Shown: positions 8,988-22,855 of the stretch, in pieces
How the letters are laid out: every line of letters begins with the position of its first letter
Numbering within the stretch: position 1 is the first letter of the stretch
Source: Bacteroidota bacterium
GTDB lineage: Bacteria; Bacteroidota; Bacteroidia; AKYH767-A; 2013-40CM-41-45
NCBI GenBank assembly: GCA_016708785.1
Contig: JADJFC010000008.1
Location: 1 to 30,001, forward strand
Direction: 5' to 3'
Length of the DNA stretch: 30,001 bases
The notes under the pieces: generated by a model
What the model was told of the DNA's origin: nothing
Seen by the model: the letters and a program-made list of their open reading frames with translations, nothing else
Databases searched by the model: none
Translations under genes and position numbers: made by a program

Positions 8988-10359
8988 ATGAAAAACGAAA
9001 AAGCAACAGACAAGAAATTGTCACTATTTGATTCTACTGCCATCATTATAGGTTCAATGATTGGCTCCGGGATCTTTATTGTTTCTGCGGACATTTCCCG
9101 TCAGGTACAAACACCGGGCATGCTGCTTATGGCTTGGGTTGTGACAGGAGTGATGACTATCCTTGCTGCCCTCAGTTACGGCGAACTCGTAGCCGCTATG
9201 CCAAAAGCGACGCGGACAATATGTTTATATCAGAGAAGCCTTCGGGAAGATGTTTGGATTTCTTTATGGCTGGACATTGTTTTCAGTGATTCAAACAGGT
9301 ACAATAGCGGCAGTGAGTGTTGCTTTTGCCAAATTTGCCGGTGTATTCTTCCCTTCCATTTCTGCTTCTAATGTTGTTTTTACCATTGGAAGTCTAGGAA
9401 TTACACGCAACTACTAGGTGTATCGTTGATCATCCTGTTAAGTCTGTACAATTACAGAGAAGTCAAATCAAGGTGCATTTCTTCAAACATTTTACAGTGG
9501 CGAAAGTCGGAGTACTGATATTCCTGATTGGCGCAGGATTGTATTATGGTTTATCCGGCGGACTGAATTTCTCTAATTTCAAACCTGCTTTTCCTGATGT
9601 GATCACACTTACGACATTGGGTGTATTCGGTGCAGCAATGACAGGTTCATTGTTTTCTGCTGATGCATGGAATAACATCACCTTTACTGCAGGCGAAGTT
9701 CGTAATCCGCAGAAGAATTTACCGATGTCATTATTACTCGGAACAGGAACTGTCATCGTACTCTACTTACTTGCAAACGTTTCTTATCTATCTGTTCTTT
9801 CAATTGGCCAGATCCAGACAGCAGAGAATGACAGAGTAGCAACATTGATGATGGAAACCATTTTAGGATCGAATGGCAAAATATTTCATTGCAGCAATGA
9901 TCATGGTTTCGACATTTGGTTGTTTGAATGGCTGCATTTTTACAGCAGCGCGTGTATATTATGCAATGGCAAAAGATGGCATGTTTTTGAAACCTGCGGC
10001 GAAGTTGAATAAAAACAATGTTCCGGCCAATGCAATTACAATGCAATGCATCTGGGCTTGCTTATGCTTTTCAGGAACATACAATGATCTGTTGCATACA
10101 TCATGTTTGCAGTAATGCTATTCTACATCTTAACGATCTCAGGATTATTCGTCCTCCGCGTGAAAAGACCGGATATGGAAAGACCGTACAAAGCATTTGG
10201 CTATCCTGTTGTTCAGCAATATATATTCTTCTAGCTTCACTTGTCGCTTTGAACGTGTTGATCTTTCAGCGAGATGCGAGTTTGTATGGACTATTGATTA
10301 TTTTGATTGGACTACCGATTTACTTTTTTGTTGGTAGAAATAAGATAGGCAATAGTTAA
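8988..10359 (+). CDS. APC-family amino acid permease (frameshifted)
   Basis: Inner-membrane amino-acid transporter of the APC superfamily. From the ATG at 8988 it starts LSLFDSTAIIIGSMIGSGIF, the conserved first helix with the unwound GSxIGSGIF substrate-binding loop. TPGMLLMAWVVTGVMTILAA and SYGELVAAMPKAGG follow across a shift near 9210. Later pieces are SLFSADAWNNITFTAGEVRN, PMSLLLGTGTVIVLYLLANV, FTAARVYYAMAKDGMFLKP and RPDMERPYKAFGYPV, all typical of LAT/CAT-like permeases. The total is about 455 residues and some twelve helices. Five or more frame changes are needed. The substrate cannot be read from sequence. It is divergent from pyrF, with 60 bases between the starts, so both promoters lie in a very short region. 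Confidence 0.85.
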
Positions 10360-10509
10360 TTTTAAACACAGAGGGCATAAGAAAAAACACTAAGATCACA
10401 AAGGTCAGCACAAGATCTTTTTTAGAAGTAGTTCAAGTGTAACACTTGTGAACTTGTATCAGTTTTTTAATGATTTATGCAAATAACACATTAATTACCT
10501 GTGTTCAAC

Positions 10510-12033
10510 TTATTCAGGAATAATTATTTTTCCTGAATAAATGACACTATCTCCAGCGATGAAATTGTAAAAATATATTCCTGAGTGAAAATAATCGGCA
10601 TTAAACAATTCCTTGTTACATGAGAGGTCTTGACCATGATAGACCAGCCTGGAATTGATGTCATACAAGTTGAATACTAGGTTTTCCGTTGATCCTAAAT
10701 ACTGAAAATACACTTTTCCTGTTGACGGGTTCGGATAAATCTTATAATCTTCCTTGATCATTTCATTTGTTCCCAGTGAACACAACCATTAGATATTGAA
10801 ATGCCTGATGACACATTCCAACTAACGGTGTCAATCACAAACTGATGAGCCACTGATTCAAGATTAAGATAAGATGTTTGCGGAAAATTCCACTGAGCAC
10901 AATTAGTGGAACTAATTGAATCTTCAAGAAAGCAATTACTATAGCGAGTATCATAAACTATAATTTTATTTTGGCCACCTTGGACGGTACTATAATTCCT
11001 AAATTGAGTTTCCACAGTTAATGTCGGTTGTCCCACAGTTCCGACTTTGTAATTCACAAGATCACCAAAATTGTCCATTTCAATTCTGAATGACTTTCCA
11101 CCTAATCTTACACCATTTATTACACCACCTGCTGGAGTCGTGTAAATACTATTGTAAATAAAGATACCTCCGGGGGCATGGATCTCAAAAAATCTTGTAC
11201 AAACATAATTACCGGTTGTATCAACTGTTACTAGACTGGTGCCTCTTGAACCTTGATAAAAATAATGCGAAAATATCCAGTATTCACCATTTGAATTCTG
11301 AACGATTTCATCGAAATTTTCATAGGCAAGATCGTTACTGTATCTCCACACCAACTCTAAATTTGAGTTCATTTTAAAGAGTAATGCACTGAAATTCGTA
11401 AGAGGCCAATTAGTTTCAGCTTCCTGTCCGGTAAATATTACATTATTAGCTGCGTCTACAATAAAATTATCAATTTTAGGATAATTGCTTGTCAAATGAA
11501 GCGAATCTCGTCCAAATTTGATCTGATCAACAACATTTCCCTGACGATCCATCTTCAAAAAGAAATCTCCATCATATCCATGACCTATTCTTCCCAAAAT
11601 AAAAATCGAATCGTTGTCAACCAGTTTCATTTTCCTGAAAAACAACAAAGAATCCTGCAACTGATAATTCTTCTGCCATATAATATTACCTACTTTATCA
11701 ATATTAATTATACACGATGCTGAATCTTTCTTCGCTAAAACAAAGAAAGTGCTATCGACATCAGATTGCTCAACATTTCCAATAATAAGGTCCTTATTTG
11801 AAGAATATCTTTTCGTGAACAATGTATCACCCAATTCATTCATTTTGATGAAAACTATTTCGTCAAAAGAATTCCTTCGACTATTTGCAAAAATAGCGAT
11901 CCCTGAATCTTTTGCAATTAGTATTTCCTTAACATCAATTGTATCTGATGCGCTCCAAATTCTTTACTGAATATTTGAGCATTTACATTTAAGAAAAACA
12001 AAGGAGAAGGCAGAACAAGCAAAATTTCTTCAT
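10510..12033 (-). CDS. Secreted protein with T9SS type A sorting domain (candidate cargo, frameshifted)
   Basis: About 505 residues. The N-terminus from the ATG at 12033 is a signal peptide (MKKFCLFCLLLCFS... NVNAQ). The body is a set of strand-rich units with recurring blocks such as NIDKVGNIIWQKNYQ, FILGRIGHGYDGDFFLKMD plus RQGNVV, and NNVIFTGQEAE. This resembles the WD40-like or delta-60 type propellers common in Bacteroidota exoproteins; that fold is inference. The C-terminal 80 residues hold the sorting signal: DYKIYPNPSTGKVYFQYLG, then LYDINSRLV, then HSGIYFYNF and GKIIIPE. This domain directs proteins through the T9SS and is removed by PorU. A one-base shift near 10780 separates the two parts, and two more shifts lie near 11850-11990. 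The gene shares a strand and neighbourhood with gldJ and porP. The ligand or activity is unknown. Confidence 0.8.
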
Positions 12034-12077
12034 AAAATAGTATTTAAAGAATTCTAATCTGCAATATACTTTTTTCA

Positions 12078-12119
12078 TTTATGTTGAGGTGTAGTCTGCA
12101 GACTACACCTCAACATAAA
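12078..12119. repeat. Perfect 42-base palindrome between ompP1 and the T9SS cargo gene
   Basis: Two 21-base arms with no loop, centred on the CTGCAG at 12096-12101. The left arm starts TTTATGTTGAGGTGTAGTC and the right arm is its exact complement. It lies in the 160 bases between two co-oriented minus-strand genes, so it could be a terminator for ompP1. Neither strand has the usual T-run directly after the stem, however (an A/T-rich TTTTTTCA and AAAAAAAGGG flank it instead). Confidence 0.7.
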
Positions 12120-12193
12120 AAAAGGGTTCAACTTACAGCCAAACTTTTTTTTGTAATGATTAACGAATTGAGTGTTACTCCGAATTCCGATTC

Positions 12194-13498
12194 TTAAAAC
12201 GCCAAGTTCACTCCCAATGCAATCGCATTGATGTAACTATTTGCATTTACAGTTACATCAAAGGTTGTGCACTTACCACTTTGATCTGTTGATCTGAAGG
12301 ATAGAATACGTGCATGTAACCGAAGTTAAATGTGATTTTTTGATTGGTTTGTATGCAAAACCCATATTGATATTTGTGTTGTCGCTTTGCACAACTTCAA
12401 ATGTTCCTAGGTTTGCGTAGTATCCGTCTTTGTCCTGGAAATCCATTTTTGTAAAACCGATTCCTGAACTGACAGTAATTTTGCTTTTAATTTTATACTG
12501 GAATCCGAAGGCAATGATGTTTGCGTTACCTGCCAATAAAGACAAAGGAACTTCATCTGTTGCAACAGAAGATTTACCCCAATCAGCATCTTCCTGGAAG
12601 TAGTAATTATAGTCTGCCATTACTTTGAATTTGGAAGTTACATCATAAGTCGCTCCCAAAGCTAGTACAGCAGGAAGATCTCTGTGATTCGTTGCACCAT
12701 CAGTTGTTAAACCAAAATCATCGTGATCTTGCGAAGTTTTGAATTTCAAGCTTACCTGACTTTCATAACGTGCAGAAATACTTACTTTATCTAATGCGGT
12801 CAAACTAACACCAAAAACAGCCCCAACTCCAGATGCATTGTCAGTAGTTTTAAGACTCATTGGAACATCAGGAAATTCAAAAGGAGACGAAGTAAGTGTC
12901 ATTCCCAGTTCAGAAGTATTGGCTGCAGATAAATATCTTACTGCTGCAGAAAATGAAATACCACGCTTCACAGCATACGAACCACCAAGAGTTGTGGTCA
13001 TATACATTGAGCTGGCTTTAAGATAAGGATCTTTGATAGTTGTGTATGCACCTTGTGCTGCTCCAAGTGTGCCTAGTCCAATTAGGTCTGTTGTAATTGA
13101 ACCTTTAGGATAATCAGCAGTTGCTCCTCCGCGCGAAAAGAAAAGTCCTGAGTAAAGAGCCCAGTTATTTTTCTTGTAGGCTATATAAAATTTGGAAGAA
13201 ATGGATCTGCACTTCCTTGTTCATATTGCTTCTGTCCTTCTCCTAAACCCATATCATATGAATGAGATGGTTTTCTGAATAACGTCTGATTGCTGAAGTT
13301 GATATGCAATCCATTTTTTAATGAAGTTACTCCAGCCGGATTGTATACAACAATATCAGCGGCGTCGGTGGCGGCATTTCTAACGCCGGAACGCATCCAT
13401 TCAGAACTTAAATTACTCAGGTTATCAATCTGGGCAAATACATTTATATTGCTTACTGAAAGCAAAATAAACAAGATGTAGATTTTTTTCATTTTCAT
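12194..13498 (-). CDS. OmpP1/FadL/TodX family outer membrane transport protein (frameshifted)
   Basis: A 14-strand outer-membrane barrel of the FadL type, which passes hydrophobic compounds such as long-chain fatty acids. The ATG at 13498 gives MKMKKIYILFILLSVSNINVFAQ, a signal peptide cut after AQ. The diagnostic N-terminal region follows: SSEWMRSGVRNAATDAADIV and YNPAGVTSLKNGLHINFSNQ (the NPAG motif of the family). After a shift near 13185 the body is clean for 240 residues, with alternating barrel strands (VSISARYESQVSLKF, ALGATYDVTSKFKVMADYNY, FGFQYKIKSKITVSSGIGF). The end NSYINAIALGVNLAF (two shifts) is followed by TAA at 12194-12196. About 434 residues. The large distances between errors here contrast with the right half of the window. 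Confidence 0.85.
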
Positions 13499-13640
13499 TA
13501 TTTGGTGATTTATACCTCATTATACCCTTGAGCATCAACAGGGTTGAGAAAAGCTTCCCTATTTCTTACAATATTCATTTTTAGTGCGTTGTGAAACGAT
13601 TTAAGGGCTTTTAAATCTACTGAACGCTAAAAAAAGGCAT

Positions 13641-13663
13641 AAAAAAACCCCGCATTTGCGGGG
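13641..13663 (-). terminator. Rho-independent terminator after gldJ
   Basis: CCCCGC (13648-13653), a 4-base loop and GCGGGG (13658-13663). On the minus strand seven T residues follow (complement of 13641-13647). It lies 35 bases downstream of the gldJ stop, so it ends the porP-gldJ transcript before ompP1. Confidence 0.88.
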
Positions 13664-13697
13664 TAAAAAAAAATATTTTTAAGTGCCTAAGCAGATA

Positions 13698-15151
13698 TTA
13701 TTTCGTTCTGGCTTTTCTTCCTGTACCTAATCCAACCGGACTACCTACTCTGGTCATAGCACAACGGAAACCAAGATCATTGGTACTTTGTCTTTCGTCA
13801 GTGAAGCGGCGAGAACCGGGATTCATAAAGTATGCACGATCTCTCCATGAACCACCTTTGTAAACCTCGGGCCTTATCATTAATAGAGAAGTAACACCAT
13901 AATCATATTTAATAAATTCTGCCTCATCAGCATCAAGGTAATTGATGTTATCAGCTTTAGTATAATTGCGACGTTCAGCACTTTCTTCAGGAGTAACTTC
14001 ACGTTGTGGGATACGACCTAAACTATCTTTTCTCAATGATTGCACCTTCTTCATCTCTTTGTTGAGTTGGAGAAGACGTTACCACGGAAAGGATTGAAAT
14101 CACTTTTATCTTCCGGAGAAAGCGGACGATAAACATCCATTACCCATTCATTAACGTTACCTGCCATACAATAAAGACCGTAATCATTTGGCCAGAAAGA
14201 ATGCACAGGTGCAGGGATATCAGCGTTATCATTTAAGAAACCTGCAGTACCCATGTTATCACCACGACCACGTTTAAAGTTGGCCATCATGGCACCTTTA
14301 TACTTTTCATCTTTGTTACGAGTAATGTGACCATTCCAAGGATAAAGACGACGATCTGTTACACGTTCGTAAACTGTATTTCCAACTTGAGAAAGAGCGG
14401 CATATTCCCACTCTGCTTCTGTCGGGAGTCTGTAACGTGGAAGAAGGATACCATCTTCCATTCTTACTTTACGAGTACCGTTATTTCCTGAGCTAGGATT
14501 CAAATCAGCCATATCTGTTTTAACGAGACCTTCATATTGGCCAGATAGATATGAATCAGTATTGAAGTTATCTTCATTGATCTGATTTGGATTCACACGA
14601 AGGATACCTTCGCGGATAAGGATCTGTTCGTTTACACGATCAGTTCTCCATGCACAGAAATCAGAAGCCTGTAACCAGTTTACACCGACAACCGGATATT
14701 GCTGATAAGCAGGGTGACGTAAGTAAAGTTCAACCAAAGGCTCATTGTAAGCCAAACGGTCACGCCATACTAATGTATCGGGTAAAGCTTTTTTATAAAC
14801 TTCAGGATAATCAGCGCTGAACACTCTAGATACCCAATACAGGTATTCTAAGTAGTGAACGTTAGCAACCTCAGTTTCATCGATATAGAAAGAAGAGACC
14901 GTTACACGACGTGGAATATTGTTCCAGTCTTGAGTAATGTCCTGTTCTGTTCTACCCATCGAGAAAGTACCACCTTCAACTAAAACAAGTCCGGGACCTG
15001 TTTCCTGTTCGTCATAAGGAGCTACTTCAAATCCGCCATTAGCAGGATCGTTGTAATTCCAGCCGGTCACTGACGATTTCTCTTTCCCGCAAGAAGCCAG
15101 GAGAAGAGTTAATGCCATGAGGCTGAAATAATTCCGAGAGATCATTTTCAT
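13698..15151 (-). CDS. gldJ: Gliding motility lipoprotein GldJ (one frameshift)
   Basis: GldJ is an outer-membrane-associated lipoprotein needed for gliding and for stability of the T9SS motor/ring proteins. The ATG at 15151 gives MKMISRNYFSLMALTLLLASC, a lipoprotein signal with lipobox LASC and the modified cysteine at residue 21. A longer in-frame start (15235) would bury the signal. Next come TGWNYNDPANGGFEVAPYDE, GPGLVLVEGGTFSMGRTEQD and DETEVANVHYLEYLYWVSRV, the characteristic GldJ N-terminus of an FGE-sulfatase fold. YRLPTEAEWEYAAL, NDYGLYCMAGNVNEWVMDVY and GGSWRDRAYFMNP are the conserved formylglycine-enzyme-like motifs. One indel near 14052 splits the gene. The total of about 484 residues is somewhat shorter than the roughly 560 in Flavobacterium johnsoniae. 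The FGE fold in GldJ is not known to be catalytic. GldK is the main alternative, but the SSVTGWNYNDPANGGF region is GldJ-like. Confidence 0.88.
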
Positions 15152-15192
15152 TTTCGGGAGGTCGTTGTTATTTATTGAGCTAAAACGAAAGC

Positions 15193-15200
15193 CAAATATA
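15193..15200 (-). promoter_or_regulatory. Possible -7 box for gldJ
   Basis: TATATTTG on the minus strand matches the Bacteroidota -7 consensus TAnnTTTG and lies about 42 bases before the gldJ ATG. At the expected -33 distance there is only CTAA, so the promoter would be weak or dependent on read-through from porP. The porP stop at 15220-15222 is just upstream. Confidence 0.35.
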
Positions 15201-15219
15201 TTTATTTTATTTAATATAA

Positions 15220-16175
15220 TTAGAATGAAGGACATTTGAGGGTCCTAAAACGTTTCTTTTTTGGATGACATGCGAATTGTAATCCAAGAGAAAGTTCATG
15301 TGAACCGGCGGAAGCATTAGCTAATTTGGATACTGTTATATCATAACTATAACCAAACTTGAAGATCCCTTGTTGAATACCCACAAGAACGATGAATGAA
15401 TCACCACCTCTATACCAGATACCACCAACAAGAGGAGCTTTAGCAATATAGAATCCAATGTTATATTGTTTGAAATCGCGTTGTTGTTGATAGATAAAAT
15501 TTGGCGAGATATAAGTTGTACCGTCTCTGTTACCACCAATAGGAATGATTGCGCCGGCATGAGCAGTTATTTTCATTGGAAGATTACTACCTTCTGCGGC
15601 TTTGATATAAAATTCTTGCGGTTCTGTTAAGTGATTTACTGCAACTCCACCATAATAACGATTACTATAACCTAAAATTCCTGCAGAAAAATCCAGAAAC
15701 TTTTATTTTCATTTGGACGAGTTTCCTGAGTTTGATAGATGAATCCGAATCGCGGATCGATCATGTCACCAAAAGTTAATTTATCCCAATCGACTTTCTT
15801 TTGGGCATAGGTACCTTGCATTCCGAATTTAATACTGAATTCACGATTGATATTTAGCTGATAAGAATAGATGGCACTGATATTTGTTGTTGTCAGCGTT
15901 CCTTCGCCTGCTTTATCATTCATTACTAAAAGTCCTATTCCTCCGCCAAGTGCTTCAACATGCTGATCATAGGAAGCCGAAGAAGTTACGAATGTACCTG
16001 TCAACGCCGGCCATTGATTACGATAGTTTAATGCTACTCTGGGGCATCTCACAGATCCAGCAAAGGCCGGATTTAGCTCACGCGGATTCGCATAAACCTG
16101 CGTGCACTCAGGATCCTGTGCTAATACAGAACCGGACAGGCCGATAAAAATAAGAATCAGAAACTTCCTGAGCAT
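15220..16175 (-). CDS. PorP/SprF family type IX secretion membrane protein (frameshifted)
   Basis: PorP/SprF proteins are outer-membrane barrels that work with the T9SS; SprF is needed to export the adhesin SprB, and PorP is a core subunit in Porphyromonas. The ATG at 16175 gives the signal peptide MLRKFLILIFIGLSGSVLAQ and then DPECTQVYANPRELNPAFAG, YRNQWPALTGTFVTSSASYD and GGGIGLLVMNDKAGEGTL. These are the family hallmarks: a Y-x-x-N-x-x-x-x-NPAFAG entry, the RNQWP motif and a GGIGL turn. One indel near 15670 leads to the second half (AGILGYSNRYYGGVAVNHLT, AHAGAIIPIGG, FKFGYSYDITVSKL and GSHELSLGLQF). About 317 residues, normal for the family. It is upstream of gldJ on the same strand with a 68-base gap and is probably co-transcribed with it. 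PorP and SprF cannot be separated here. Confidence 0.87.
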
Positions 16176-16502
16176 TACTGGTTTTTTAGACTTTGTAATA
16201 CGGTAGTCAAGATAGAGTTACGGTCCGGAAAGTTACTAATTTCAAGCTATTCCGATAAACTGCATGATTTGTAAACAGTTTTACAGTTTTAAATTGCGTA
16301 AAAGCCGCAGCAAGATAAAAAATTTAGTTTTACCTTAAAAAGAAAGTTTCTTAAAAGTTAAGTTGAACAAAAAATGACAATCGAATGTTGAATTCAATGC
16401 CGGTAAATTGTAAGAAATAGGTAAATTTGTAGTTAAGGCTACAATAATGGGCGATAACATCCGTTAACAAATGGCACCACAATGAAACTATCTTAAATCC
16501 CT
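16176..16502. promoter_or_regulatory. Divergent intergenic region between porP/sprF and porU
   Basis: 327 bases with no gene, AT-rich, separating the two arms of the T9SS cluster. On the plus strand a TAAATTTG at 16422-16429 matches the Bacteroidota -7 consensus and lies about 75 bases before the porU start. No TTTG is found at the expected -33 spacing. I see no clear promoter for the minus-strand arm, and no hairpin or repeat. Confidence 0.4.
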
Positions 16503-20350
<3,848 letters not shown>

Positions 20351-20423
20351 ACTGAACAAAGTATATTAATTCCCGTATATTTGGCTTATTCTATTTAACA
20401 GAAAAATGCGATTTAACTGAAAA

Positions 20424-21640
20424 ATGCATATTGCCAGCCTTGGCAATGATCTTCCTTTCGAAATCTGCGACTTCTCGATTTTATCTTTAAAGATTCTCTC
20501 TAGGACAGGTCAATACGATAACAACTGCAGTCCCTTTCTTACACGAGTGCCCTGACTCCAAGAGCAGGCGGTATGGGCGATTATGGAGTTGCCACTTCAC
20601 CGGATGCTCAATTCTATCCATTGGAACCCATCAAAACTTGCTTTTATTGAAAAAGCGGTGGTTTTTCGGTTTCTTATACTCCATAGTTAAGGGCATTGGT
20701 AAAATATATCAACCTTGCTTATGTATCAGGATACAAGAAGTTAAATAAAGATCAAACATTTACGCTTCCTTCTTTATTTCTCCTTGGGAAGTATTGTTTT
20801 TACAGATGAAGCTGCAACAAATACTACACATTTAGTCCAAGCGAATGGGCTTTCGATATTGCTTATGCAAGAAAACTTGAGAAAAGCTTTTCCGTGGATT
20901 GGCTTTGAGATACATCTATTCAAATTTAACCGAGGTGTTACCATTCAAAACGGAACCCAGTGAATACGCATGCAGGAACTTAGGTAGCAGCTGATATCTC
21001 CGCTTATTACCAAAAAAAAATAGATGTTTCTAAAAAGAACTCTGTCCCGGCATTTGGTTTGAATATTAGTAACATCGGAACAAAATCTCACACACAGATA
21101 CTAAAACAAAAGACTTCATACCAACGAATTTCCGTTTGGGATCCAATTTGAAAATGGAACTCGATAAACACAATACAATTTCTTTTTTGGCTTTGACATC
21201 AACAGAATTGTTAGTTCCTACCCCACGGTTTACGAACGGATTCAACCCAAAATTATGCCTATGATGCGGATGGCAATAAAATAATTCTTGCCGGAGAAGA
21301 CCCGACAAATATTTCAGTTCCGCAAGCTCTTATCACTATCATTGGTGATGCACCGGCGGCTTTTGAAGAAGAAATGAAAGAATTTACCTATTCAAGGCTA
21401 CTGAATACTGGTACGACAAACAATTTGCAATTCTGCAGGCTACTTTCCGTAGAGGCTCAAACGAAAGGAAATCGCCAGTATTTCACCATAGAGCCGGTTG
21501 AGATTATAATGTTCATTCCGACTTTACGTCTATTTGATTCCGACAACACAAAGAAATCCACTTGAAAACACACTTCGATTTACGTTGTTGTTTGATTTCG
21601 ACCATCAAAAAGTACGGATTCCGATGACACAACTGAATAA
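20424..21640 (+). CDS. porV: Type IX secretion outer membrane channel protein PorV (frameshifted)
   Basis: PorV (LptO, PG27) is a FadL-like barrel that takes T9SS cargo from the SprA translocon and delivers it to PorU. The ATG at 20424 begins a signal-like stretch (MHIASLAMIF in part). Recognisable pieces in corrected frames are APDSRAGGMGDYGVATSPDA (here read LTPRAGGMGDYG), SIHWNPSKLAFIEK, LRYIYSN, FGLNISNIGTKIS, KLLNPRSLR-free strands such as TNFRLGSNLKMELD, LALTSTELLVPTP, and then FTYSAATEYWYDKQFAIRAGYF and NPLENTLRFTLLFDF at the end. The AGGMGD and NxxK..W motifs are typical of PorV. About 400 residues, the normal size. It starts 74 bases after porU on the same strand, the usual porU-porV pairing. 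The gene is heavily broken (about ten indels). The end is taken as the TAA at 21638-21640, one frame from another possible stop at about 21657. Confidence 0.85.
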
Positions 21641-21657
21641 AATAATATTAAAATAAT

Positions 21658-21690
21658 AAAGCGGATGATTTCTCATCCGCTTTTTTTTAT
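21658..21690 (+). terminator. Rho-independent terminator after porV
   Basis: GCGGATGA (21661-21668), loop TTTC, and TCATCCGC (21673-21680), extended by AAA/TTT pairs and followed by eight T residues. It ends porU-porV transcription before ispF, whose ATG is at 21712. Confidence 0.9.
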
Positions 21691-21711
21691 TTATAACAAA
21701 CAAAACACAAA

Positions 21712-22206
21712 ATGCGAGTAGATTTGGATTTGATGTTCATCAATTAGAAGAAGGCTGCGACTTTGGTCTTGGCGGAATTAAAATTGCTCATTCAAAAGGA
21801 GCTGTCGGTCATTCACGTCGGATGTAATGATCCATGCTATTTGTGATGCACTATTAGGTGCAGCCAATCTGGGTGACATTGGAAACACTTTCCAAGTAGA
21901 TACATCTATCAGATTACAAAAACATTGACAGCAAGGTTCTGCTACAAAGAGTTTGTCCTGCTAATCGACCTGAAGAATTACAGAATTGGGAATATAGATA
22001 TCACTCCTTGCCGGAAAAAACCAAGATCGCTCCTTATATTCCTCAGATGCAACTGTATTAGCAAAAGTAATGGAGATTACAGCAGTTGACGACATTTCAA
22101 TAAAGCACTACCAATGAAAAACTTGGTTTGTCGAAGAGAAGAAGGTGTAAGTTGTTGTGCCGTAACTTTATTGATTCGAAGTAAATTAAAGAGTAAAGTT
22201 AGCTGA
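21712..22206 (+). CDS. ispF: 2-C-methyl-D-erythritol 2,4-cyclodiphosphate synthase (frameshifted)
   Basis: IspF closes the cyclodiphosphate ring in the MEP isoprenoid pathway and is a zinc enzyme. After frame correction the start reads MRVGFGFDVHQLEEGCDF with the metal ligands D and H of DVHQ. GGIKIAHSKGAVGHSDADV follows, then IHAICDALLGAANLGDIG and KHFPDT, which carry the third metal-binding histidine and the conserved ALLGA..LGDIG..F segment. Later come IGNIDITLLPERPKIAPYIP and ISIKATTNEKLGFVGREEGV with CCAVTLLIRSK. The reconstructed length is about 160 residues, as expected. The stop is either right after LLIRSK or the in-frame TGA at 22204-22206. Six or more indels are present; the gene should be essential if no mevalonate route exists, so they are likely errors. 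Confidence 0.88.
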
Positions 22207-22232
22207 CAGAATATATAAAACTATTGGTCCAC

Positions 22233-22855
22233 TTATAGATAATTTTGAAAGATCAAACCGAGATCAATAGAGTGAATACGATTGAATCTCATACTCACGC
22301 CTGTTGAATATCTGTATCTGGTAATCCCACTTGGATCGTTTTTATTATTCTTGATCAAGTAATACATTTCAAAGGCCGCATAAGGGCTATGGCGGTTCTA
22401 CAGTATCATCGGCAATGGTTAACTTCGAACGTAATGCCCAGTCTGGAAGTTTGCCATTTTCAGAACTGTTTATTCCAAGTGTATTCCTCCTGATAATCGT
22501 TCACGTATTGTAAGCAAATCTCACGCTTATACTTATAGGAGACATCAGCATATCTTCGATGTGATTGACTGTAATAGGTATCCTTATTCTTGTTGATGAA
22601 ACGATAACGTAAATGCAACTTTAAAGTTCTTCTGATCTCATACTCGGCACCGTTCCAGTGAAAAATTTGATCAATTCGACTTATATCCTGATTTGGATCC
22701 TAATTTGTTCAGTATTGGCGCCTGTAAGCTTTCTCCAGCAAACTTATGTTTTAAAGTAACGCTGTCCAGAGTCAAGTGTATCATCAATCTGCGCACTGCA
22801 GGATTTACTCAGCAGGCAAATTGATATCTACCAGACAGAAAGCGACCAATTTCAT
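22233..22855 (-). CDS. DUF2490 outer membrane beta-barrel protein (frameshifted)
   Basis: Joined minus-strand frames give a start MKLVAFCLV...ISICLLSKSCSAQ, a signal peptide cut after AQ, from the ATG at 22855. The body has short alternating strands: KFFTGT...YEIRRTLKLHLRYRFINKNKD, YYSQSHRRYADVSYKYKREI and then AAFEMYYLIKNNKNDPSGI. The end has TRYRYSTGVSMRFNRIHSID, LGLIFQNYL and a TAA at 22233-22235. The strand pattern with RYRY and an end of HSIDLGLIFQ is like DUF2490 barrels (about 220 residues); function unknown. The start overlaps the end of the DUF4956 gene by an ATGA, which suggests translational coupling. The C-terminus could extend about 25 residues further if an indel lies near 22233. 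Confidence 0.65.

Noticed and set aside
10360..10509. CACAGAGG/CACAAAGG-like bits between the permease and the cargo gene
   Set aside because: Too few and too degenerate to call a repeat array; no gene or hairpin seen there.
12838..13026. Plus-strand open frames within the 10.5-16.2 kb surface block
   Set aside because: All are antisense to ompP1, gldJ, porP or the cargo gene, which have signal peptides and family motifs on the minus strand.
13698..15151. gldK as the identity of this gene
   Set aside because: GldK shares the FGE-like fold, but the TGWNYNDPANGGF and GPGLVLVEGGTF segments and the porU-porV neighbourhood fit GldJ better, and no gldL/M/N genes follow.
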